A stretch of DNA of 64,000 nucleotides from Sphingobium subterraneum (GTDB lineage Bacteria > Pseudomonadota > Alphaproteobacteria > Sphingomonadales > Sphingomonadaceae), in the NCBI RefSeq assembly GCF_014199435.1, contig NZ_JACIJP010000001.1, positions 1,178,001 through 1,242,000 on the forward strand. The letters are read 5' to 3'. Of this stretch, positions 40,357-48,889 are shown in pieces (within the stretch, counting starts at the first letter, position 1; every line of letters starts with the position of its first letter). The position numbers and the translations under genes are program-made. Under the pieces are notes generated by a model. The model searched no databases. It was not told the origin of the DNA and was given only the letters and a program-made list of their open reading frames with translations.

Positions 40357-42930
40357 ATGTCAGATCATCGTGTCGCTAATCGTCATTCGGGAACAAGAGC
40401 TATTCTTGCATGTGGAACGGCCATGTTGCTGGCACTGCCCGCGCTGGCTTCCGCACAAACCGCCGGGGAAAACGGCCCCGTCGAACTGGGTGACATCGTC
40501 GTGACAGCCACCAAGCAGGCAAGCGCTGTCAGCACCATTCCGATCGCCATCAACGTCATCACCAAGGATGACCTCGATCAGCAGTCCATCCGTACCCAGG
40601 AAGATCTGTCCCGCATTTCGCCCTCGCTGGTGATCACCAACGGCAACAGCTCGGCCGGGTCCAACGTCTACCTGCGCGGTATCGCATCAAACGTCGGTGC
40701 GCCGACGGTCGGCATCTATCTCGACGACGTTCCTCTCCAGCGGCGCAACCAGAGTTCGTCGTTCAACGGCAACGGAACGAGTTTCCCGCAGTTCTTCGAT
40801 CTGGAGCGCGTCGAAGTGCTCAAAGGCCCGCAGGGCACACTCTATGGCGGGTCGTCAATCGGCGGAACGGTTCGCTTCGTCCTTCCGGAACCCGACCTCA
40901 AGACCATGAAGGTCCGCACCAAGCTGGAGGGTGCCTTCACAGAGCATGGCGACCCGAGCATTGAAGGTGGCGCGATGATCAGCGTTCCGCTGATCGAAGA
41001 CCAACTCGGCCTGCTGACCAGCGTCTATGCCCGTCGCCTCGGCGGCTGGGTCGATCACGTCAGCGTCCATGACGGCCGCGTGCTCGACGACAACACCAAC
41101 TCCCAGGATTCCTATTCGGGTCGCATCGCCCTCTTGTGGCGACCGAATGACACGCTGACGGTGAAGCCGGCCGTCTACTACTCCAACGACACATATAATG
41201 ATTCCGATAAATACTGGACCAACATACCGTCCTACACAATTCCCGGATACACTGTCGCCGGATCGGCCACCACCAATGGCCAGCCTTATGTCGTGCCCGC
41301 CTATACCTTCCCGGAACGCAATTTCTTCGGCCCGTACAAAACCGGTTCGAACTGCGTCGTAGGCGACAATTTCAAGACCACGCAGCAGGAATGCGCCCCG
41401 CGGGAAAAGCGTGAATCCAAGCTACTGATCCCCAGCCTGACGGTCAGCGCCGATATGGATTGGGCCACGCTCACCTCGGTCACATCCTACACGTTTGACC
41501 GCAATCAGGGCGTCAAGAACAACGGTTATGAAGATCTGGTCCTGATCGGCACGGGCCGACCGGCTGGCGGAATTCCCAACGCCCTTCCGTCGGGCAATAT
41601 ATTCTCGCCGCTGATCCGCAACTACAGCGACCCCTTCTCCTTCGACAACCAGCGCAAGGGCTGGACGCAGGAGCTGCGGGTTGCGACCGACAACTCGAAG
41701 ATGTTCAGCTTCGTCGGCGGCCTTTATTACTCGCGGTTCGTCACCTCCTCTTACGGCCAGTGGGAAGGCAATACCGAGCAGCTGCTCAAGGACCTGTACA
41801 ATGTGACAGTCCTGTCGCGCTATCTGATCGATACCATCCCGCTCAACTATCGGCGCAACCAGCAGGTCGAGAAGGAACTGGCGGCCTTCGGCGAACTGAC
41901 CTTCTCGGTGACCGACAAGCTCAAGCTTCTGGCTGGCGCGCGGATTTCGAAGACCAAATTCTCTTATTATGAAGAGACTGCCGGTTCGACGGTGGGACGC
42001 GCAACGGCGACGACGACCAACGGTGGCATCACCAACGGCACGATCAAGGAATCTCCGTTCACGCCCAAGTTCGGTGCTCAATATTTTATCGACAACCGCA
42101 ACATGATCTATGCTTCGGCCAGCAAGGGCTTCCGTCCGGGCGGCGTGTCGTCACGCCCCATTGGCACGATCTGCGACGCGGAACTGGCCGCGCTTAACTT
42201 CCCCAATGTCCCTGCCGTACCGTTCAAGTCGGACTCGGTCTGGGCCTATGAAGCAGGTGCCAAGCTGCGTCCCTTCGGGAATGTTCTGTCGCTGGAGGCT
42301 TCGGCCTATCGCATCGACTGGAAGGACACGCAGGTGACCTACCGTCTGAACTGTAACGGAACCTACGTCGCCAACGCCGGTAAGGCCCGGTCGGAAGGCG
42401 TTGAATTGCAGGCTTCGTTGCGTCCCACCGCCTGGCTGACCCTCAACGGTGCGCTCTCTTATGTAGACGCGACGTACGGCGCGCTGAGCCTGGGTTCGGT
42501 CAAGTTCATCAACGAAGGCGATCCCGCACCCGTACCGAAGTGGAGCTACAATCTTGGTGCGCAGGTCCGCGCCCCGATCAGCAGCGGCGCGGAAGGCTAC
42601 GCCCGGTTCGATTTCCAGCATTCGGGTGGCTATCCGACGATGCCTGGACCGGGCACCAACGGCCACTTCCCGGATGTCTACAAGCTGCCGTCCACCAACT
42701 ATGCCTCGATGCGTCTGGGTGTAGAAACGGGCAAGCTCGATATCTCCTTCTACGTCAACAACCTGTTCGCTTCGAAGGACATCACGGCTCAGACATTGAA
42801 CCGTGGTCGCGGAAATTGCAGCTTCAATTCCTCGGGCGGCGTGACGGCGTGCACCCGCGACTCCCACGTATTGTGGCCCTACACCTTCCGCCCCCGCACA
42901 TTGGGCGTTACGGCTAAGTTCACATACTGA
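40357..42930 (+). CDS. TonB-dependent outer-membrane receptor
   Basis: 857 residues. Signal peptide (cleavage near ALASAQT), plug domain beginning GDIVVTATKQ and including VYLRGIASN and VEVLKGPQGTLYGGSS, then a 22-strand barrel ending GVTAKFTY with a terminal aromatic residue. It imports a ligand across the outer membrane with TonB energy; sphingomonads use such receptors widely for aromatic and glycan substrates. Own promoter and terminator; followed by genes for two exported DJ-1 proteins and two lipoproteins. Ligand unknown. Confidence 0.95.
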   Translation: MSDHRVANRHSGTRAILACGTAMLLALPALASAQTAGENGPVELGDIVVTATKQASAVSTIPIAINVITKDDLDQQSIRTQEDLSRISPSLVITNGNSSAGSNVYLRGIASNVGAPTVGIYLDDVPLQRRNQSSSFNGNGTSFPQFFDLERVEVLKGPQGTLYGGSSIGGTVRFVLPEPDLKTMKVRTKLEGAFTEHGDPSIEGGAMISVPLIEDQLGLLTSVYARRLGGWVDHVSVHDGRVLDDNTNSQDSYSGRIALLWRPNDTLTVKPAVYYSNDTYNDSDKYWTNIPSYTIPGYTVAGSATTNGQPYVVPAYTFPERNFFGPYKTGSNCVVGDNFKTTQQECAPREKRESKLLIPSLTVSADMDWATLTSVTSYTFDRNQGVKNNGYEDLVLIGTGRPAGGIPNALPSGNIFSPLIRNYSDPFSFDNQRKGWTQELRVATDNSKMFSFVGGLYYSRFVTSSYGQWEGNTEQLLKDLYNVTVLSRYLIDTIPLNYRRNQQVEKELAAFGELTFSVTDKLKLLAGARISKTKFSYYEETAGSTVGRATATTTNGGITNGTIKESPFTPKFGAQYFIDNRNMIYASASKGFRPGGVSSRPIGTICDAELAALNFPNVPAVPFKSDSVWAYEAGAKLRPFGNVLSLEASAYRIDWKDTQVTYRLNCNGTYVANAGKARSEGVELQASLRPTAWLTLNGALSYVDATYGALSLGSVKFINEGDPAPVPKWSYNLGAQVRAPISSGAEGYARFDFQHSGGYPTMPGPGTNGHFPDVYKLPSTNYASMRLGVETGKLDISFYVNNLFASKDITAQTLNRGRGNCSFNSSGGVTACTRDSHVLWPYTFRPRTLGVTAKFTY

Positions 42931-42940
42931 TCGTTATGCC

Positions 42941-42975
42941 AACAGGGCGGCTTATCCAGCCGCCCTGTTCTTTTT
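42941..42975 (+). terminator. Rho-independent terminator after the TonB receptor
   Basis: AACAGGGCGGC (42941-42951) and GCCGCCCTGTT (42959-42969) form a perfect 11-base stem with a 7-base loop, followed by CTTTTT. Because the next gene starts 24 bases later on the same strand, it may attenuate rather than fully stop transcription into the DJ-1 genes. Confidence 0.88.
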
Positions 42976-42998
42976 GACTGTAAAAGACGGAGTGCCTC

Positions 42999-43832
42999 GT
43001 GAAATTGAACCGTCGTGATTTGGCCAAGGGTGCGATGTTGGCCGCCGGTCTCCTCGGAGCGGGATCGCAGGCGAACGCCTACACCAAGAGCACCAAGCGG
43101 CAGGCTGGACCGACGCCGGATGCCGAGGGCGGTTTCTGGAAGAATCCCAAGGGCAACGAATATATCGCGATGGTCGCCTACCCCGGCATGACCGCGCTCG
43201 ACCTCTACGCCCCCCATTATTATTTCGCCACGATGCGGGGCGCGCGGGTACACATTGTCGCGGCCACCAAAGAACCGTTGCTGTGCGACCGCAACTGCAC
43301 GATCATTCCCGACGCAACCTATGCCGATGTTCCGGCCAACCCCGATCTGATTTTCGTTCCGGGCGGCGGCGTGCCGACCGTCGATGCGATGGAAAATGAC
43401 GCCCTGATCGATTTCCTCGCCGACCGGGGCAAGGGCGCCCGGTTCGTCGGCAGCATCTGTACCGGAGCGCTGATCCTGGGCGCGGCCGGGCTCCTGCAGG
43501 GCAAGCGCGCCACCGCACACTGGAAAGTGCGCGACGCCTGCCTCCCCGCCATGGGTGCCACCCCCGTCAACCAGCGCATCGTGCACGACGGCAACGTCGT
43601 CACCGGCGCGGGCGTCACATCCGGCGTAGACTTCGGCATCTATATGACCAACATTTTCCGCGGGCCGGACTATGCGCGCACGTTGCAGCTGATTTCGGAA
43701 TATCAGCCCGAGCCCCTGTACAATTCAGGCACACCCGAAGCCGCACCTGCGGGCATCGCGAAGTTCGTCACGGGCCTGCTGCCGGGTTATAACGAGCGCG
43801 CCGCAAAGATCGGCAACCGCAAAAAAGCTTGA
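42999..43832 (+). CDS. Tat-exported DJ-1/PfpI protein, isonitrile-hydratase-like (copy 2)
   Basis: 277 residues, GTG start with GGAG upstream. Twin-arginine signal LNRRDLAKGAMLAAG, cleavage near QANAY. Asp in YPGMTALDLYAP, Cys in SICTGALILGAAGLL and AGVTSGVDFGIYM match the isonitrile-hydratase subgroup of DJ-1 proteins. It is more divergent from copies 1 and 3 than these are from each other. Located right behind the TonB receptor terminator and 29 bases before copy 3, suggesting that the two periplasmic enzymes act together on the imported ligand. Confidence 0.85.
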   Translation: MKLNRRDLAKGAMLAAGLLGAGSQANAYTKSTKRQAGPTPDAEGGFWKNPKGNEYIAMVAYPGMTALDLYAPHYYFATMRGARVHIVAATKEPLLCDRNCTIIPDATYADVPANPDLIFVPGGGVPTVDAMENDALIDFLADRGKGARFVGSICTGALILGAAGLLQGKRATAHWKVRDACLPAMGATPVNQRIVHDGNVVTGAGVTSGVDFGIYMTNIFRGPDYARTLQLISEYQPEPLYNSGTPEAAPAGIAKFVTGLLPGYNERAAKIGNRKKA

Positions 43833-43861
43833 ACAACGCTGAACGACACAAGGACGGTACG

Positions 43862-44722
43862 ATGACCAACGGGATAGACCATGACGCGATCGACGAGGCG
43901 CTTGCGGGAATGAGCCGCAGAGGGCTGATGCTCGGCGCGGGTATGGGTTTCGCAGCGCTGTCAGGGCTCAGCATGGTGGCGCCCGGGGTGGCCGCCGCAC
44001 ATGACCAGAAGGGCAAATATGTTGATCGTTATCCCGACAACAAGCCCAAGGTTGGACTGCTCGTTTATCCGAATATGGTCATGCAGGATCTGATCGGTCC
44101 ACTCACCACCTTCAACATTCTTGGTTTCGAAAATCATCTGGTATGGAAAGATCTCAGCCCGGTTCCAACCGAACTGAAAATCAGCGTCGCGCCGACTACC
44201 ACCTTTGACAACTGCCCGAAGGATCTCGACGTGCTGTTCGCTCCGGGCGGCACCATGGGCACCATCGCGTGCATGAAGGACGATGCCGTACTTTCGTTCC
44301 TCGCCGACCGGGGTTCACGCGCCAAGTGGGTGACGAGCGACTGCACCGGCGCGCTGATCATGGGGGCTGCGGGTCTCTACAAGGGCTATCGCGCGACGAC
44401 GCTGTGGAACGTCATGGAATTTCTGCCGATTTTCGGCATCACCCCGGTCCATGAGCGCGTGGTGATCGATCGCAATCGCATGTCGGGCGGCGGCAATACC
44501 GCTGGTATCGACTTCGGCCTGACGCTGGGCGCCGTGTTCCGGGGCGAAGAAGAAGCCAAGCGCTGCCAGCTCATCATGGAATATGCCCCCGCGCCGCCCT
44601 TCAAATCCGGCACGCCCCAGGAAGCCGATCCCAAAATGGTCGCCGCCATCAAGGCCGGACGGGTCGGAATGGACAAAATGGTCAAGGATGCGGCCGAAGC
44701 CGCTGCCGCAAAGCTCGCTTGA
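43862..44722 (+). CDS. Tat-exported DJ-1/PfpI protein, isonitrile-hydratase-like (copy 3)
   Basis: 286 residues from ATG 43862 (AAGGA upstream); a TTG 11 codons earlier is open but unlikely. Tat signal MSRRGLMLGAGMGFAAL preceded by a short acidic stretch, cleavage near VAAAH. Catalytic Asp in YPNMVMQDLIGP, Cys in SDCTGALIMGAAGLY and GGNTAGIDFGL. It is the close paralogue of copy 1 (both have MVMQDLIGPLT and HLVWK), so one duplicated and moved within the island. Likely periplasmic. Confidence 0.85.
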   Translation: MTNGIDHDAIDEALAGMSRRGLMLGAGMGFAALSGLSMVAPGVAAAHDQKGKYVDRYPDNKPKVGLLVYPNMVMQDLIGPLTTFNILGFENHLVWKDLSPVPTELKISVAPTTTFDNCPKDLDVLFAPGGTMGTIACMKDDAVLSFLADRGSRAKWVTSDCTGALIMGAAGLYKGYRATTLWNVMEFLPIFGITPVHERVVIDRNRMSGGGNTAGIDFGLTLGAVFRGEEEAKRCQLIMEYAPAPPFKSGTPQEADPKMVAAIKAGRVGMDKMVKDAAEAAAAKLA

Positions 44723-44736
44723 ACAAGGAACTCGCT

Positions 44737-45180
44737 ATGATCCGGACTGCAACACTTGGTTTGGCCGCTATCGCCGCATTGATCGCGGGTTGTTCGCAAA
44801 CGATGGCTACCGCAAAAGAACGCCCTGCTCCCGTCCAGCCTTTCGTGGGCGAGGGCAATGTACTCTTCATGGTCTATGCCAATCCCGTCGAAGGTAAGGA
44901 CGCGGAATTCAACACCTGGTACGACCGCCATATGGGTGCGATCGCGAAGCTTCCGGAGTTCGTGAAGGCGCAGCGCTTCATCGTGCAGCCCCGCGCCAAC
45001 CGCCCTCTCCCACCCTATAAATATGTCGTGGTGTATGAGGTCAAGGGCGGCGACATCGACGCGGCAAACGCCGCCATCGGCGCGGCGGTCAAGGCCGGAC
45101 AGGTCGAAGCACCCGACATGAAGCTGATCCTCAAGCTGGAGAGCATGGCCTACAAGGCGTTCACCCCGGTGATGCACTGA
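44737..45180 (+). CDS. Lipoprotein with EthD-like / dimeric alpha-beta barrel domain
   Basis: 147 residues from ATG 44737 (AAGGAA upstream). Lipobox LIAGC (Cys near residue 20) indicates a lipid-anchored protein. The domain begins VLFMVYANPVEGKD and has FNTWYDRHM, the pattern of ferredoxin-like EthD/antibiotic-monooxygenase-type barrels, which are usually cytoplasmic; an exported lipidated form is unusual. Between the DJ-1 genes and the cytochrome lipoprotein, with very short gaps, so part of the same unit. Confidence 0.8.
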   Translation: MIRTATLGLAAIAALIAGCSQTMATAKERPAPVQPFVGEGNVLFMVYANPVEGKDAEFNTWYDRHMGAIAKLPEFVKAQRFIVQPRANRPLPPYKYVVVYEVKGGDIDAANAAIGAAVKAGQVEAPDMKLILKLESMAYKAFTPVMH

Positions 45181-45181
45181 T

Positions 45182-45730
45182 ATGAAAAAGGCCCTCCCCT
45201 TCTGCGGACGGCAGTTAGCAACAATTGCTTTTCCCGCTTTGGCCCTCGGCCTTGCGTCGTGTCAGAACGCACCCACGCAGAACGGGAGTACGGCTGCCAC
45301 GGACAAAACGGCCCCGATAACCACCAATGCTCCCTCCACGGGCACTGCGGCCATGACGCCCCGGCGCGAGCTAATGCTGCATGTGATGCAGCGTAACGCC
45401 GATCAACTGTGGAACTGGACGGCCTACTCCGCCAGTCGCAGCGGGTCCGGTTACGCGTCGCCCAAGACAGACGAAGACTGGATGAACGCGGAGAGTGATG
45501 CGCTCACCATCGTCGAGCTGACCAAATTGCTGGACACGGACGAATATCGGATCGACGATGCCGATTGGCCCAAGCTCGTCGCCAATTTGCGTGCTGCGGT
45601 TCAGGAGAGCGCGACAGCCGCGGAAAACAAAAACTTTGAAGGCATGCTCGCAGTATCCGACAAAATCGATGAACAATGCGTCGCGTGCCACATGCATTAT
45701 GTGCCGGGTATCGAGGTGCGACCGAAATAA
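45182..45730 (+). CDS. Lipoprotein c-type cytochrome
   Basis: 182 residues. Signal peptide with lipobox-like LGLASC (about residue 27), a Thr/Asn/Ala-rich linker, then a helical domain ending in one haem c motif CVACH (about 166-170) close to the C-terminus, as in cytochrome c' type proteins. It would accept electrons at the outer face of a membrane. One base after the EthD-like gene. Whether it serves the DJ-1 set, CopA or the PQQ dehydrogenase is unknown. Confidence 0.82.
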   Translation: MKKALPFCGRQLATIAFPALALGLASCQNAPTQNGSTAATDKTAPITTNAPSTGTAAMTPRRELMLHVMQRNADQLWNWTAYSASRSGSGYASPKTDEDWMNAESDALTIVELTKLLDTDEYRIDDADWPKLVANLRAAVQESATAAENKNFEGMLAVSDKIDEQCVACHMHYVPGIEVRPK

Positions 45731-45773
45731 GGCTGCGAGCGACTGTTCGGACCCTTCCCAACCTAGCCCTTGC

Positions 45774-45808
45774 CCCCTGTCAGACCCATCTGGCAGGGGA
45801 AATTTTGG
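45774..45808 (+). terminator. Hairpin terminator after the cytochrome gene
   Basis: CCCCTGTCAGA (45774-45784) and TCTGGCAGGGG (45789-45799) form an 11-base stem with one G-T pair and a 4-base loop, followed by AAATTTTGG. It lies between convergent units. Confidence 0.65.
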
Positions 45809-45859
45809 TCCCTGGACCGACTGTTCCGATCAGAATTGGCTGTGCGGTCAGCTACACCG

Positions 45860-48148
45860 TCACTCCCGGGGCAACGCAAACGCTACGAGGCTGTCCCCTA
45901 CCGGCGCCTGGATCAACGGTTTGCCGCCTGCCGCCACGACGACGAACTGGCGACCGCTCTTCGGCGAGCGGTAGGTCATGGGGACCGATTGCCCGCCGGC
46001 TGGCAGGCGCGCGCTCCAGAGTGTGCGCCCATTGGCGAGGGACAGCGCCCGGATTGTGCGCTCCTGCGTCGCCGCGACGAATACAAGACCACCAGCGGTC
46101 ATCATGGCACCGCTGTTGGTGGGCACGCCCATCGGCAGGGGCAAGCCCAGCCGCAGGCCAAAGGGACCGCTGTCGCGGGCTGTACCGAGCGGGCGTTCCC
46201 ACCGCACAGCCCCCGTCTGGATATCGACAGCCGTGATCAGGCCGAAGGGCGGCTCCGAACAGGGCACGCCGAGCGGCGAGAGGAAGCCCGCGCCCGCCGC
46301 CGCATACGGTGTTCCGGTCTGTGGCCAATAGCCGCGCACCGGCTTCGCACCCGGCACGCCGCGCGGAGCAAGGCCCAGCGCGTCGGCTTCCCCACGCGGC
46401 AGCAAATGATGGAGGGTGGGCACGCGATTCGACACGGTAACGAGCAGTCCCCGACGCGGATCGACCGCCACCCCGCCCCAACTGAGCGCGCCCATGAATC
46501 CAGGATACTCGATGGTCGGCGACAGGCCGGGCGGTGTCATTTCACCATCATAGCGCGCCTGGCGAAACCGGATCCGGCAGTACAGCTGGTCGAGTGGCGT
46601 CATACCCCACATCCGCACCTCGCTAAGCCGTGGCCCCGCGAGCGACGGCATCCCGACGGACACGGGCTGCGTCGGCGACAGGCGCTCGCCCGGAGCTCCC
46701 CCCTGTGGCGCGGGCAGCTCCTTTACCGGCTTGATGGGGCGACCGGTACGCCGGTCGAGTACGAACAGCTGTCCGCGCTTGGTAGGCTGGATGAGCGCGG
46801 GAACCGTCCCGCCCGCAGGCATCGGCAGATCAACCAAGGTCGGCTGCGACGACACGTCATAGTCCCACACATCACGATGCACCGTCTGGAAAGACCAGCG
46901 CGGCCTGCCCGTCGCTGCGTCCAGCGCCACCACGGAACTCGCATAGCGCTGGAATTCCGCACGGCGATGCGCGCTGAAATAGTCCGGGCCAGCATTGCCC
47001 GTCGGTACATAGACCATGCCCAACGCCTCGTCGGCGCTCATCGGCGCCCAGGCGTTGGGGCTGCCAAGCGTATAGGTCTTGCCAGCAGGCGGCTCGGCCG
47101 GATCGTCGGGCCGACCTATGTCGAACGCCCAGGCGAATGCCCCGCTGCGCACGTCATAGGCGCGGACGACGCCGGGTGGCGATTGCGTCTTCTGCCCGTC
47201 CATCACCCAACCGCCAACGATCACTCGCCCGCGCACTACGGCGGGCGCGGATGTCGGGTAATAATAGCCATGACCGATCGGCCCCATGCCTGTGGCAAGA
47301 TCCACCATGCCGTTCCGGCCGAAATCCCCGCAGGGCCGCCCGGTCGTCGCGTCGAGCGCCCACAGTTTCGCGTCCAGCGTGGTCGTAAGGATCCGTTCCG
47401 GACATACGTTACCCCCGGTCCGCACAAACGCCACGCCGCGGCACGAGCGCGACTGCACCTCGCTCACATCGATGCGCGGATCAAACCGCCACAACCTTTT
47501 GCCCGTTTCGGGATCAAGCGCGTCGACCATGCTCATATTGTTGCACACGAACAGGCGGCCGCCGATCATCAGGGGCGTCACCTCCAGGTTGCCGAGCTTG
47601 CCGTCGGGCGGCACGCCCAGATGGACAGACCAGGCCGGGCGCAGTTCCGCGACATTGTCCGGGGTCAGGGACGCGAGCGGAGAAAAGCGCGTACCGCCCA
47701 TATCGGCTCCCCAGCTCGTCCATTCGCCGTTCGAAGCAGGCGCAGCGAGCGACGGCAAGGACTGGTCCGGCAGCGGCGGCACGATCACGACACGAGCGGT
47801 CACGAGGACGAGCATGACCGGCGCCAGCCAACTGAGCCTGTTCCCCCGGGCCGTGACCAGGAACGGCACCCCCAACAGGCTGGGCAGGAACAACCGCGCG
47901 AACAGTGGCCAGCCGGTAGTCCCCCGCTCCGCCAGTGCCCACAGCGCCGTGCCGATCAGGACCAGCGCATACAGCACGACCGCACGACGGTCCCCCCGCC
48001 AGGCCAGAACTCCGCTGCCGATCGTCCCCAGACCGGCAAGCAGATAATAAGGCGATCCCCCCAATGCGACCAGAAAGGCTCCGCCAGCGACGAGCGCCAG
48101 TCCGAAAAGGCCGAGCAAGGCGCCGTGCACGCACCTTATCCGACGCAT
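45860..48148 (-). CDS. Membrane-bound PQQ-dependent dehydrogenase (glucose/quinate/shikimate type)
   Basis: 762 residues. Four or five N-terminal membrane helices (to about residue 125), then an eight-bladed PQQ propeller with GGTRFSPL, the HRDVWDYDVSSQPTL segment containing catalytic-site residues, and W-motifs such as GRPRWSFQ. It oxidises a sugar or cyclic polyol in the periplasm and reduces ubiquinone. Quinate/shikimate oxidation would lead toward protocatechuate, which would suit the intradiol dioxygenase genes, but glucose is equally possible. Promoter at 48271-48303. Confidence 0.9.
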   Translation of the reverse strand: MRRIRCVHGALLGLFGLALVAGGAFLVALGGSPYYLLAGLGTIGSGVLAWRGDRRAVVLYALVLIGTALWALAERGTTGWPLFARLFLPSLLGVPFLVTARGNRLSWLAPVMLVLVTARVVIVPPLPDQSLPSLAAPASNGEWTSWGADMGGTRFSPLASLTPDNVAELRPAWSVHLGVPPDGKLGNLEVTPLMIGGRLFVCNNMSMVDALDPETGKRLWRFDPRIDVSEVQSRSCRGVAFVRTGGNVCPERILTTTLDAKLWALDATTGRPCGDFGRNGMVDLATGMGPIGHGYYYPTSAPAVVRGRVIVGGWVMDGQKTQSPPGVVRAYDVRSGAFAWAFDIGRPDDPAEPPAGKTYTLGSPNAWAPMSADEALGMVYVPTGNAGPDYFSAHRRAEFQRYASSVVALDAATGRPRWSFQTVHRDVWDYDVSSQPTLVDLPMPAGGTVPALIQPTKRGQLFVLDRRTGRPIKPVKELPAPQGGAPGERLSPTQPVSVGMPSLAGPRLSEVRMWGMTPLDQLYCRIRFRQARYDGEMTPPGLSPTIEYPGFMGALSWGGVAVDPRRGLLVTVSNRVPTLHHLLPRGEADALGLAPRGVPGAKPVRGYWPQTGTPYAAAGAGFLSPLGVPCSEPPFGLITAVDIQTGAVRWERPLGTARDSGPFGLRLGLPLPMGVPTNSGAMMTAGGLVFVAATQERTIRALSLANGRTLWSARLPAGGQSVPMTYRSPKSGRQFVVVAAGGKPLIQAPVGDSLVAFALPRE

Positions 48149-48270
48149 CGATCACCCCGGCATCCCATTGCGTTTACGGTCAACGGCGTTCCCCGAATTC
48201 AAAGGCTGGTGCGGCCGGGACATTGCCACCCCCGGCATGCGGGCGAAGCACTACATCCCAGCGCAAATGT

Positions 48271-48303
48271 TTATATACGCGACACGCGTTTTATATATCA
48301 ACA
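48271..48303 (-). promoter_or_regulatory. Putative promoter of the PQQ dehydrogenase
   Basis: On the minus strand: TTGATA, an 18-base spacer and TATATA. The -35 box lies within GTTGATATATAAAAC, the element shared with the sites near 28144 and 40244. Leader of about 125 bases before the start at 48148. Confidence 0.6.
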
Positions 48304-48330
48304 TAAATGTGAAGTGGGGACTGTGGCACC

Positions 48331-48789
48331 CTATATCGGCAACGCTGTGGTGTATTTCCGCTGCGAAAGGGCGAAGGCCGACGACGCGTTTGCGACGGAA
48401 CTTGCGGTCAGTATCTTCTTGCGCAGAAAATTCTCATACGCCGCCACGTCCGAACAGACGATGCGCAACAGATAATCCCAGTCCCCGGACATCGCATAGC
48501 ATTCGACGATTTCCGGATGCAGGCTGACCATCGCCTCAAGATCCTCGGTCGTTTGCGGCAAATGATTTTTCAGCCTGATGTGGCAGAATACGTTCAGCGG
48601 CAGGCCCAACAGCTGGGGATCGGCAAGCCGGACGGTCTGGCGCAACGCTCCCGCGTCTTCGAGCGCCTTGACCCTGCGCCAGCACGACGCGGGCGATGCG
48701 CCGACCCGCTCGGCCAAAGCATTTTGACTCAGCGTCCCATCGACCTGCAGGGCACGGATAATTTGCATATCGACCACATCGAAATTCAT
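48331..48789 (-). CDS. Lrp/AsnC-family transcription regulator
   Basis: 152 residues. Helix-turn-helix at about 10-55 with LSQNALAERVGASPASCWRRV, then the RAM ligand domain with MVSLHPEIVECYAMSGDWDYLL. Lrp/AsnC regulators sense amino acids. Divergent from an aromatic-type aminotransferase gene, with a 7-base inverted repeat between them, so it very likely controls the tyrosine catabolism operon and itself. Confidence 0.93.
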   Translation of the reverse strand: MNFDVVDMQIIRALQVDGTLSQNALAERVGASPASCWRRVKALEDAGALRQTVRLADPQLLGLPLNVFCHIRLKNHLPQTTEDLEAMVSLHPEIVECYAMSGDWDYLLRIVCSDVAAYENFLRKKILTASSVANASSAFALSQRKYTTALPI

Positions 48790-48800
48790 AATTCAAAAAA

Positions 48801-48822
48801 CTCATAATAGTGAACTTATGAG
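48801..48822. promoter_or_regulatory. Putative Lrp/AsnC operator CTCATAA-N8-TTATGAG
   Basis: Perfect inverted repeat CTCATAA (48801-48807) and TTATGAG (48816-48822), 12 bases upstream of the regulator start, in the 100-base divergent region. A related ATTCATAATTC lies at the regulator start codon. Confidence 0.7.
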
Positions 48823-48889
48823 ATCACGTAATAGCGCACCGCTGACAGATTGAACAGATTTAATCGCTGCAGTCGACTATGATGATCGT

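Noticed and set aside
45770..48475. Plus-strand open frame of about 900 codons opposite the PQQ dehydrogenase
   Set aside because: Very Arg/His/Pro-rich translation without domains; the minus strand encodes a convincing PQQ dehydrogenase.
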